Made by a program: the position numbers and the translations under genes. 64,000 nucleotides of DNA from Amycolatopsis jejuensis (lineage in GTDB: Bacteria; Actinomycetota; Actinomycetes; Mycobacteriales; Pseudonocardiaceae): assembly GCF_000717335.1 (NCBI RefSeq), contig NZ_JNYZ01000006.1, positions 124,001 through 188,000 on the forward strand, given 5' to 3'. The notes below the pieces were generated by a model. The model was not told the DNA's origin, ran no database searches, and worked only from the letters and a program-made list of their open reading frames with translations. Shown here piece after piece: positions 32,953 through 40,422 of the stretch. Numbering within the stretch: the stretch's first letter is position 1; each line of letters starts with the position of its first letter.

Positions 32953-34014
32953 ATGGCGCTGATGAGGGGTCCGGGAGGCGACACTGCCGAGATCACCGGG
33001 AAGCCGGGCGCACGAGGTACCCGGGGGCGCGATCCGGCTGGCCGGGGCATGACCGGCGCAACCGCGGCGCTTTTCCCCGGCATGGCGGCTGCGGAGTTCG
33101 GCGACCTCGGCCGGTTCCTGGTGCTCGATCGTTACGTCCGCCGCTGGCTGCGGGCCGCCGACGACGCGCTGGGTGCGCCGTTGCTGCCCGCCTTCCGCGC
33201 CGAATCCGCCGAATCCGCCGAATCCGCCGACTACGGCCCCTTTTCGCAGGTGGCCTTTCTCGTGAGCTCGCTCGCACTGGCCGAGCGGGCCGAGTCCGAG
33301 TACGGGATGAGGCCGGACGTGTGTGTCGGGCCCAGCCTCGGCCAGCGTGCTGCGGCAGTCTATTCGGGCGCCGTCGGCTTCGCCGAGGCGGTGCGGCTGA
33401 CCGTCGGCTGGGCTCGCTGCGAGGAGGAGTACTTCGCGGCCGAACCGGACGATTTCGTGACCCAGTGCTTCGTCCGGGTTCCGCCGGACGCACTGCTGGA
33501 AGTGCTCGCGGATCTCGACAAACGCGGGGAGTGGGCGGAGGTCTCGGCCGAGCTGGGCAACGGAACCGTGATGGTGTCGATGTGCGAGGCAGTCCTCGGC
33601 GACGTGGTTTCGGCGGTTCGCCGCAGCGGCGGCTACGTCATGCAGGCCATGCGCCCGGCCGTGCATGCCCGGCGCTTCACCGCCCTGCGGGAGAAGGCGG
33701 CTGCCGTCCTCGACGGGTACCCGGTGGCCGATCCGGAGGTGCCGATCGTCGCCGACCAGGACGGCCGGGTCGTCCGCACTGCGGACGGGGTGCGCACCCT
33801 GCTTCTCGACGGCTTCGATCGTCCGGTGGACTGGCCCGCCGCGGTCACCGGGCTGGCCGGGCTGGGGGTCGGAACCGTATACGTCACCGGTCCGGACCAC
33901 TTGTTCCACCGGCTGGATGCGACGAGGTCGCTCGGTGAAATCGTCGCGGTCACCCCGGAAACGGTGAGCCGGCAGGCGGGGTGGCGGCCGGACCGGCGCA
34001 AGGCAGAGGTGTGA
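32953..34014 (+). CDS. Discrete acyltransferase, atypical (MCAT/VinK-like fold)
   Basis: 353 residues; the AT fold starts near residue 35, so ATG 33049 is an alternative start. The nucleophile motif is GPSLGQ (about residue 120) instead of GHSxGE, the N-terminal FPGQG is FPGMA, so the oxyanion Gln is missing, and the Arg that holds the carboxylate of malonyl groups (in RLVAARG-type helices) appears to be Trp (RLTVGWARCE). A catalytic His candidate sits in RPAVHARRF. These changes suggest it moves a monocarboxylic acyl or aminoacyl group rather than malonyl. The gene lies 3 bp before a loading-type NRPS, so transfer of an aminoacyl starter to the PKS is a reasonable inference. A 9-bp unit repeats three times at 33201-33229 (Glu-Ser-Ala). 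Confidence 0.72.
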   Translation: MALMRGPGGDTAEITGKPGARGTRGRDPAGRGMTGATAALFPGMAAAEFGDLGRFLVLDRYVRRWLRAADDALGAPLLPAFRAESAESAESADYGPFSQVAFLVSSLALAERAESEYGMRPDVCVGPSLGQRAAAVYSGAVGFAEAVRLTVGWARCEEEYFAAEPDDFVTQCFVRVPPDALLEVLADLDKRGEWAEVSAELGNGTVMVSMCEAVLGDVVSAVRRSGGYVMQAMRPAVHARRFTALREKAAAVLDGYPVADPEVPIVADQDGRVVRTADGVRTLLLDGFDRPVDWPAAVTGLAGLGVGTVYVTGPDHLFHRLDATRSLGEIVAVTPETVSRQAGWRPDRRKAEV

Positions 34015-34017
34015 CCA

Positions 34018-37000
34018 GTGGGAAAGGTGCGGGAAATGGGCAGAGGACAACGATTCACCCGTCGCGTGGCCCCGCTCGAGCGATGGTTTCTCGGTTTCCC
34101 CCAGACGTTTTCCCCGGTGCAGAACCTGGTGATCGAAGGGACCGGGCAGCTCGGCCCCGACGAGCTCCGGCAGGCGGTCGCGGCAGCGGGCGAGGTCTGT
34201 CCTGGCTCCCGGCTCGTCCGCCGCGGAAGCCGGTGGGCCGACCGGCAAACACCGCCGCCGGTCCGGTCCGCGCGGGGAATGCCGTTGTGCCGTACGGCGC
34301 TCACCGTCCCGCTGCCTCGGGCCGGCGCGTACTGCGAGGTCGTCGTCTTCGAAGATGCGGTGGTCTTTCGCGCCTCGCACGCGGTGATGGACGCCCGCGG
34401 CGTCAAAATCTGGGCTGATCAAGTGTTTCGCGCGCTTCGCGGCGAACAGCTGACCCTCCGCGAGTCCGAACGCACTGTGCTCGACCTCGACGAGCCCCTT
34501 CTCGACACTGCCGTGGCCGGAGGCCGCCGTCTCGCCCGGCCGTCGTTGCTCGCGATTCCGCGGGGGGCCCGGCCCGGGGAATGGCAGTGGGCGCGCCGGA
34601 CCATCGACGGCACCTATCCGGCGGTCGTGGCAAGGCTCGCCACCGAATTCGCGCGCCTGTCCGGCCGGGAGGTCGCACCGGTGAGCATCCCGCTGGACCT
34701 GCGGGGGTTCCACCCGGACCTGGACTCGACGTCGAACCTCGCGGTCACCGTCGCGATCGACATCCCGGCCGGGCAGGGCTGGCCGGAAACCCACCAGCAG
34801 CTGCTTCGGGTGCTCGCCGAACGCCGCGGGACGGTATACGCGCCCGGTCCCGAGATCTTCCGGGCGCCGCTGGCCTACCTGCGCGCGATCGTCCGGGGGC
34901 TGGACCGCCGCGCCCGGGCCGACGAGCGCTTCTCCACCGTCGCGACCGTGAGCAACGTGGGCCGGATCGACGCGGCGAGCTTCGGTACTCCCGGCTTCGA
35001 ACCCACCGCGGTCTACCTGCTGGGCGCACGGGATCCAGCCAGCCCGCCCGGCGTCGGCATCGTCGAATGCGACGGGCGCACCGAAATCACGCTGCCGTGG
35101 TGGCCGGGCGCGCACGACGAGCCCGAACAGCTGCTCGACCGCCTCCACGAGGCGCTTTCCCCGGCTGCGCACCGCAAGCACAGCACCTTGGCGGCCAAGG
35201 CCCCGGAAGCGCCCGGCACGGTACCGGCGGACCGGGGGGTCGTCGAGCAGTTCCGCGGCCAGGTGCGAGCACACCCGGACGCACTCGCGATCAGCGGCCC
35301 TTCCGGCGACCTCACCTACGCCGAGCTCGACCACCGTGCGCGAACCGTCGCGGCGGCGCTGATCGAGCGCGGGGTCGGCAAGGACGACGTCGTCGGGCTT
35401 TTCGCCGATCGCTCGAGCGAGGCGGTCGCCGGGGCATGGGGGGTCCTGATGGCAGGCGCAGCGTATCTGCCGATGGACACGAAACATCCGGATGAGCGCA
35501 TCCGGGGCCTGCTGGCGGACGCGCGTTCGCCGCTGTGCCTGATCGGGAAATCCCACCGGGACCGCGCGTGCCTGCCGGACGGCTGCGCCAGGGTGGTTCT
35601 CGAAGACCTGCCCCGCGCCGGGGAACCGGCGGTGCCGCCGAGGTACCCGGAGCCCTCCGATCTCGCGTACGTGGTCTACACCTCCGGCTCGACCGGCAAG
35701 CCGAAAGGGGTCGAGATCGAGCACCGCAGCCTGAGCAACTATGCGAGCTGGGCCACCCGCGAACACGGCATCGGCCCCGGTACCCGGCTGCCGCTGCTGT
35801 GCTCGCTTTCCTTCGACGTGGCCGAGATTTCTCTGATCCTCCCGTTCCTCACCGGGGGCACCCTGCTTCTGATGCGGGACGAGCTCAGCCATGTCAGCCT
35901 CCAGGAGATGTTCGACGCCGGAGCGACCGCGCTCGCACTGACCCCGTCGCATCTGGACCTGATCACCCGGCTCGGGCTGCGGCCGGGCGGCGTGCGCACG
36001 CTGATGGTCATCGGGGAGCAGTTCACCCGCTCGGTCGCGCTGCGCGCGCAGGAGATGTTCGGCCCGGAATGCCGGATTTTCAACCTGTACGGACCGGCCG
36101 AGGCGACGATCGGGGTCAGCCATCACGTTTTCGACGCCGCTGCCGATGCCGGCGCGAGCGTCCCGATCGGGCTTCCGCTCGACGGCGTCACGATGTACGT
36201 GCTCGACGCCGAACGCCGGTTCGCCGCGCCGGGGGAGACCGGCGAGCTCTACCTCGGCGGGCGGCAGCTGGCGCGCGGCTACCGGGGCCGCACCGACCTC
36301 ACCCGCGAGCGGTTCGTCCATCTCGCCGACGGCACCCGGGCCTACCGCACCGGCGACATCGTGCGCCGGCTGCCGTCCGGTGAGCTGGAGTTCTGCGGAC
36401 GGGCCGACGACCAGGTCAAGGTGCACGGCCACCGGATCGAGCCGGCCGAGATCGCGCACACGCTGGAAACGCATCCTTCGGTGGCGGCCGCGGTGGTCGT
36501 CCCGCGAGCGCGGCCGGGCGGGGACAAGGCGCTGTACGGCTACGTCGTCGCGGCGCCCGGCACGTCCGCAGGGCCGTCCGGGGAACTGGAAACACATCTG
36601 CGGCGCACCCTGCCGGAATACCTGATTCCCGCCGCCATCGTCGAGGTCGCGGAGATCCCGCGGACGATCAACGGCAAGGTCGAGGTCGCGGCTTTGCCGG
36701 ACCCGGCGGGGGGTGCACCGCGCGAAACCGGTGGCGTGGTGCCGCTCGACGAGACCGAGTCCGCGGTTTCGCGCATCTGGGCCGAGGTGCTGCAGGTCGA
36801 GTCCGGCCGTGTCACCCGCGACGCCGACTTCCACGAACTCGGCGGGGATTCGCTGAGCCTGATCGCGATGGTCGCCGAAGTGACTCGCGCCGTGGTCGGG
36901 CCTGCCGGAGAAGCGGCGCTGACGGTCCAGCTGCCGGACATCATCCGGCGGCCGACGGTGGCGCACGTCGCCGAGCTGGCCCTGATGGCCCTGACGGTTC

Positions 37001-37023
37001 AGGTGGCCCAGGTACCCGGGTGA
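34018..37023 (+). CDS. NRPS: condensation/acyltransferase-like domain - adenylation - thiolation
   Basis: 1001 residues (ATG 34036 behind GGAAAGG is an equally good start). Residues ~10-390 resemble a condensation or PapA-type acyltransferase domain with SHAVMDARG as the H-x3-D motif. Residues ~410-900 are an adenylation domain: A3 YTSGSTGKPKGV, A4 SFDVAE with the Asp that binds an alpha-amino group, A5 NLYGPAEATI, A7 YRTGDIV, A8 VKVHGHRIEPAEIAHTL and A10 Lys in NGKVEV. Residues ~925-1000 are a carrier domain with FHELGGDSLSL. No thioesterase or second module follows. Presence of the A4 Asp suggests an amino acid substrate; I do not assign which. It probably supplies an aminoacyl starter or side chain with the adjacent acyltransferase. 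Confidence 0.86.
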   Translation: MGKVREMGRGQRFTRRVAPLERWFLGFPQTFSPVQNLVIEGTGQLGPDELRQAVAAAGEVCPGSRLVRRGSRWADRQTPPPVRSARGMPLCRTALTVPLPRAGAYCEVVVFEDAVVFRASHAVMDARGVKIWADQVFRALRGEQLTLRESERTVLDLDEPLLDTAVAGGRRLARPSLLAIPRGARPGEWQWARRTIDGTYPAVVARLATEFARLSGREVAPVSIPLDLRGFHPDLDSTSNLAVTVAIDIPAGQGWPETHQQLLRVLAERRGTVYAPGPEIFRAPLAYLRAIVRGLDRRARADERFSTVATVSNVGRIDAASFGTPGFEPTAVYLLGARDPASPPGVGIVECDGRTEITLPWWPGAHDEPEQLLDRLHEALSPAAHRKHSTLAAKAPEAPGTVPADRGVVEQFRGQVRAHPDALAISGPSGDLTYAELDHRARTVAAALIERGVGKDDVVGLFADRSSEAVAGAWGVLMAGAAYLPMDTKHPDERIRGLLADARSPLCLIGKSHRDRACLPDGCARVVLEDLPRAGEPAVPPRYPEPSDLAYVVYTSGSTGKPKGVEIEHRSLSNYASWATREHGIGPGTRLPLLCSLSFDVAEISLILPFLTGGTLLLMRDELSHVSLQEMFDAGATALALTPSHLDLITRLGLRPGGVRTLMVIGEQFTRSVALRAQEMFGPECRIFNLYGPAEATIGVSHHVFDAAADAGASVPIGLPLDGVTMYVLDAERRFAAPGETGELYLGGRQLARGYRGRTDLTRERFVHLADGTRAYRTGDIVRRLPSGELEFCGRADDQVKVHGHRIEPAEIAHTLETHPSVAAAVVVPRARPGGDKALYGYVVAAPGTSAGPSGELETHLRRTLPEYLIPAAIVEVAEIPRTINGKVEVAALPDPAGGAPRETGGVVPLDETESAVSRIWAEVLQVESGRVTRDADFHELGGDSLSLIAMVAEVTRAVVGPAGEAALTVQLPDIIRRPTVAHVAELALMALTVQVAQVPG

Positions 37024-37043
37024 GCCGACGCGGCGGGAAGAAT

Positions 37044-37059
37044 CTACGGAAACCCTCAA
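37044..37059 (+). promoter_or_regulatory. PAS-LuxR (PimM-type) box before the first LAL regulator
   Basis: CTACGGAAACCCTCAA matches 12 of 16 positions of the PimM consensus. It lies 15 bp upstream of the -35 box at 37075. Gap 37024-37379 (356 bp) holds this box, the promoter below and no convincing gene. Confidence 0.4.
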
Positions 37060-37074
37060 ATGCCGGTGAAACCA

Positions 37075-37104
37075 TTGCGGAATCGACCGTCCGGTCCGTA
37101 CGGT
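37075..37104 (+). promoter_or_regulatory. Candidate promoter of the first LAL regulator
   Basis: TTGCGG (37075-37080), 18-bp spacer, TACGGT (37099-37104). An imperfect inverted repeat ACCGT...ACGGT overlaps the -10 region. The leader to the GTG start would be about 270 nt. Confidence 0.4.
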
Positions 37105-37379
37105 CCACCGCGGGAATCCGGAAGGGAGCGGGCCCGACATGAACGCCGAGGATGGTGGCCGGACGACGGCGGACCCGCCGGGTCCGGACCGGGCCGGTGC
37201 CGCGAGGTCTCCGATGCTGGCCGGACTTCGGTGCGCCGGTCGGTGATCACCTCGGCCGGCGCAGCGGAAAGGCCGTTGCGCGGCCCGGAATCCGGGTATC
37301 GAGCCGCCCCGTCCGCGACCCTGGGGGCAGGGTGCGGCGGGGTTCTCCCGAGTGAAGCACGGACAGGAAGCTGAGCAGA

Positions 37380-40253
37380 GTGGCCCCCTCGATCACCGGC
37401 CCCGGAGGCGACCGCGGGCGGCCCGCCTGCCGGTGCCGGGCGGCCCCGGCGATCGAGCTGGCCGGCCGCGACTGGGAAATGCGGCTGCTGGTCGGCCGGG
37501 CGCACGAGGCTGCGCTCGGCGAAGGCCAGGCCGTGCTCGTCCGCGGGCCGGCCGGGATCGGCAAGACCCGCATGGTCTCCGCCGTGCTGGACGAACTGGA
37601 CGGAATCGCCCGCGCGGTGCTTGCCGTCCGGTGCCCGCCGGGCGGCTCGCGGCCGTTCGAAGCGGTGCGCGGGCTGCTCGAACCGCTTGTGCAGAGCGAA
37701 GAAGCGGCCGGCCGGTACCAGCCGGGCGGTATCGGCCCGCAGGTGCTGCCCGGGTTGCCGGACGGCGCAGGCGGCTCGGATCCGGGTACCGCGGACGGCT
37801 ACGCGGTGATGCACGGGTTGCTGAGGCTGGCGGCCGGGTACGCCGCCGAAGGACTGCTCGCCCTCGTGGTCGACGATGTCCAGTGGGGTGACGAAGCCTC
37901 CTTGCGCTGGCTCGGTTTCGTGCTGCGGCGTGCGGAGAACCTGCGCCTGCTGGTGATCATGATCCAGCGGACCGGGCCGGGGGAGCCCGACCCCGGCGCG
38001 CTGGGCGAAATCGGCGAATCGTCCCGCTGCCTCACGGTCGATCTCGGTCCACTGCCGGTCGAAGCCGTGGCCGACGTGCTGGAATCCGGCTTCGGCGTGG
38101 CACCGGCCCCGGCGTTCGCGGCCAAGTGCGCGGAAGTGACCGGGGGCGATCCGCATCTGCTCGCCGAGATCATCGAGAAGCTCCGCGGCGAGGTCGTGCC
38201 GGACGCCCGGTCGGCCGGGGTGGTGGAAGCGGCGGGGCACCGGGTCGTCGCGCTGTCGGTACTGGACCGGCTGCCGGGAGACGCGCTCGCGGTCGCCAGG
38301 GCGATTGCCGTGCTGGGCCGTGAAGAGCTGGAGACGATCACGACGCTGGCCGCGGTCCGGCTCAGCGTCGCCACCGCGGCGGTACGCACGTTGCGCGGCA
38401 ACGGTTTGCTGAAGCCGGACCGGCTGGAGTACCGGCACGATCCGGTTCGCGCCGCCGTCCTCGACGCGGTGCCCCCGGCCGCGCTCACGGTGCTCCGGGT
38501 CCGGGCGGCGACGTTGCTCAACGACAGCGGGCGCCCGGCCGAGACCGTCGCGATCCAGCTGACCCGGATCGAGCCGCTGTCCCGGACGTGGATGGTGAAC
38601 GTCCTGCGGGAAGCCGCTGCGGATGCCGAGCGGCGCGGTGCGCCGTCGGCCGCGGCCCGCTACCTGGTGCACGCGCTGACGGCGGACGGGGATTCGGCCG
38701 CCATCCTGACCCACCTCGGCCGGGTGCTCGGCCAGACCGATCCCCGATCGGCGCTGCGGTACCTGGAACGGGCGTACGGACTGGTGCCGGACGCGGCGGG
38801 GCGAGTGCCGATCGTCGTCCAGCATCTGCTGATCTCCCTGGCGTCGGGGAGTGCTCGCCGGGGATTCGGGCTGGCCGCCCAGGTGCTCGACGCGCTGCAC
38901 GCCGAGCGACCGCCGGAACCGGCCGCGACCGGCCGGGCACTGCGGATGCTCGACACGATGCTGCTGATCTCGGGCATGGGCGAGGGGACCACCGGCGCGG
39001 ACGGGCATTTCCCGGCGGTCCCGCTGCCCGGCGGCGACGCCGGCGAGGATCGCCAGCTGCTGGCGGCGGCCGCCGCCCTCGGTGCCTTGCAGGGCCGCCC
39101 CCGGCCGGAGGTCGTCGCGCAGGCGGCGGAGGTACTCCGCGCCGGGACCGCGACCGCCGGCGGGTGGACGGTGATGGGCGCGGTGTTCCCGCTCTATCTC
39201 GCCGACCGGATCGATCCTGCGCTGGCGGCGGTGACCGAGCTGCTCGACAACGCAGAGCGGTGCGGCGAGGCTTTCCTTTGCGCACTGGCGGCGAGCGCAC
39301 GGGCCCACATCCGGCTCTTCACCGGCGATCTCGCCGAGGCGCTTTCCGACGCCCGGCTGGCGTTCGCCCTCGGCGCGAAGGGACAGGGCGTGCCGCGGGC
39401 CTTCCGGCATGCCGCCCTCGCCTCCGTTCTCGTCCACTACGATCAGCCGGTTCGTGCCGGGCAGGTGCTGGACGGCATGAACGGGCCCGCGCCGGACCAG
39501 ACGTTCCTGGGGCATCACTCGTACCTGATGGCCCGTGCGTACTCCCTGCGCGCACTGGGCGACGAGGAGGGGGCTCTCGCCGTCCTGCGCCGGTGCGGGG
39601 ACAGCATGGCGGATGCGGGTTTCCACAATCCGCTGGCGGCCCCTTGGTGGTCCGACGCCGTGGAGATCCTCGCCGGCGTCGGCCGGACCGGTGCGGGCAG
39701 GGAGCTGCTCGAGCCGGTGGAACCGCATGCCGAGCGCTGGGGTACCGCGCGTTCGATCGGGATGGTCCGCGTGGCCCGCGGCCTGCTGACGCCGGGCGAC
39801 GCGGGGATCGCGTTGCTGGAGGAGGCCGCGGAGCGGTTGTCGGGGTCCCCGGCCAGGCTGGAATCGGCGCGGGCCGAGTATCTGCTGGGGCGCCGGCTGC
39901 TGCAGCAGGGGGACAGCGAGCGAGCACGGGAACGCTTGCGGCGGGCGATTTCCCTGTCGGTGCGCAGCGGGGACAAATACCGGCTGCGACTGTCGGTGCA
40001 GGCGCTGGCCGCAGCCGGCGGACGGCTGCGCAGCGGGACGGCGTCGCCTGCCGATGCGTTGAGCCAGGGCGAGCAGCGGGTGGCCCAGCGCGCGGCGGAG
40101 GGCTTGACGAACCGGGAGATCGCCGAATCGCTGTTCCTCACCCTGCGGACGGTGGAACTGCATCTGACGAGCGTCTACCGCAAGCTCGGTATCAAAGGCC
40201 GCAGTGAACTGATGAGCGTTCTGGGCACAAACGAGCGCAATCCGGAGAACTGA
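37380..40253 (+). CDS. LuxR-family LAL regulator 1 (NysRI/AmphRI-like)
   Basis: 957 residues. N-terminal AAA ATPase with intact Walker A GPAGIGKTRM (about residue 58) and Walker B LLALVVDDVQWGDE; a long TPR-like middle; C-terminal LuxR HTH with QGEQRVAQRAAEGLTNREIA and TVELHLTSVYRKLGIKGRSEL. Large LAL proteins act as ATP-dependent pathway activators. It is the first of three in a row, an arrangement known from nystatin and amphotericin clusters. GTG 37380 follows GGAAG; ATG 37479 would cut into the ATPase domain. It is the only one of the three with a canonical Walker A Lys. Confidence 0.88.
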   Translation: MAPSITGPGGDRGRPACRCRAAPAIELAGRDWEMRLLVGRAHEAALGEGQAVLVRGPAGIGKTRMVSAVLDELDGIARAVLAVRCPPGGSRPFEAVRGLLEPLVQSEEAAGRYQPGGIGPQVLPGLPDGAGGSDPGTADGYAVMHGLLRLAAGYAAEGLLALVVDDVQWGDEASLRWLGFVLRRAENLRLLVIMIQRTGPGEPDPGALGEIGESSRCLTVDLGPLPVEAVADVLESGFGVAPAPAFAAKCAEVTGGDPHLLAEIIEKLRGEVVPDARSAGVVEAAGHRVVALSVLDRLPGDALAVARAIAVLGREELETITTLAAVRLSVATAAVRTLRGNGLLKPDRLEYRHDPVRAAVLDAVPPAALTVLRVRAATLLNDSGRPAETVAIQLTRIEPLSRTWMVNVLREAAADAERRGAPSAAARYLVHALTADGDSAAILTHLGRVLGQTDPRSALRYLERAYGLVPDAAGRVPIVVQHLLISLASGSARRGFGLAAQVLDALHAERPPEPAATGRALRMLDTMLLISGMGEGTTGADGHFPAVPLPGGDAGEDRQLLAAAAALGALQGRPRPEVVAQAAEVLRAGTATAGGWTVMGAVFPLYLADRIDPALAAVTELLDNAERCGEAFLCALAASARAHIRLFTGDLAEALSDARLAFALGAKGQGVPRAFRHAALASVLVHYDQPVRAGQVLDGMNGPAPDQTFLGHHSYLMARAYSLRALGDEEGALAVLRRCGDSMADAGFHNPLAAPWWSDAVEILAGVGRTGAGRELLEPVEPHAERWGTARSIGMVRVARGLLTPGDAGIALLEEAAERLSGSPARLESARAEYLLGRRLLQQGDSERARERLRRAISLSVRSGDKYRLRLSVQALAAAGGRLRSGTASPADALSQGEQRVAQRAAEGLTNREIAESLFLTLRTVELHLTSVYRKLGIKGRSELMSVLGTNERNPEN

Positions 40254-40338
40254 CCGCGATCGCTGCCGGTGAGGCAGGCCCGGGTCACCGGGCACGGAGC
40301 TGCACTCACCCGGGTGGAGGGGACCCGGCCGGGTGATC

Positions 40339-40368
40339 TTGCAGAAAATTTGCCCGTAGTTGTAACCT
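40339..40368 (+). promoter_or_regulatory. Candidate promoter of LAL regulators 2 and 3
   Basis: TTGCAG (40339-40344), 18-bp spacer, TAACCT (40363-40368), in the 169-bp gap before the second LAL gene. The start would be about 47 nt before the GTG, preceded by GGGAGGG. Confidence 0.4.
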
Positions 40369-40422
40369 TGGGCGCAGGTTCCGATCTGAAGAGTAACCGG
40401 ACGTGGACATCGGGAGGGTATC

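Noticed and set aside
33201..33229. Three copies of the 9-bp unit GAATCCGCC
   Set aside because: A short in-frame Glu-Ser-Ala triplet in a loop of the acyltransferase; noted as slippage, not a regulatory repeat.
32698..37140. 1480-residue open reading frame on the minus strand opposite the acyltransferase and NRPS
   Set aside because: It is a GC-bias shadow: composition is Arg/Gly/Asp-rich with no motif, and the plus strand carries fully recognisable AT, A and T domains.
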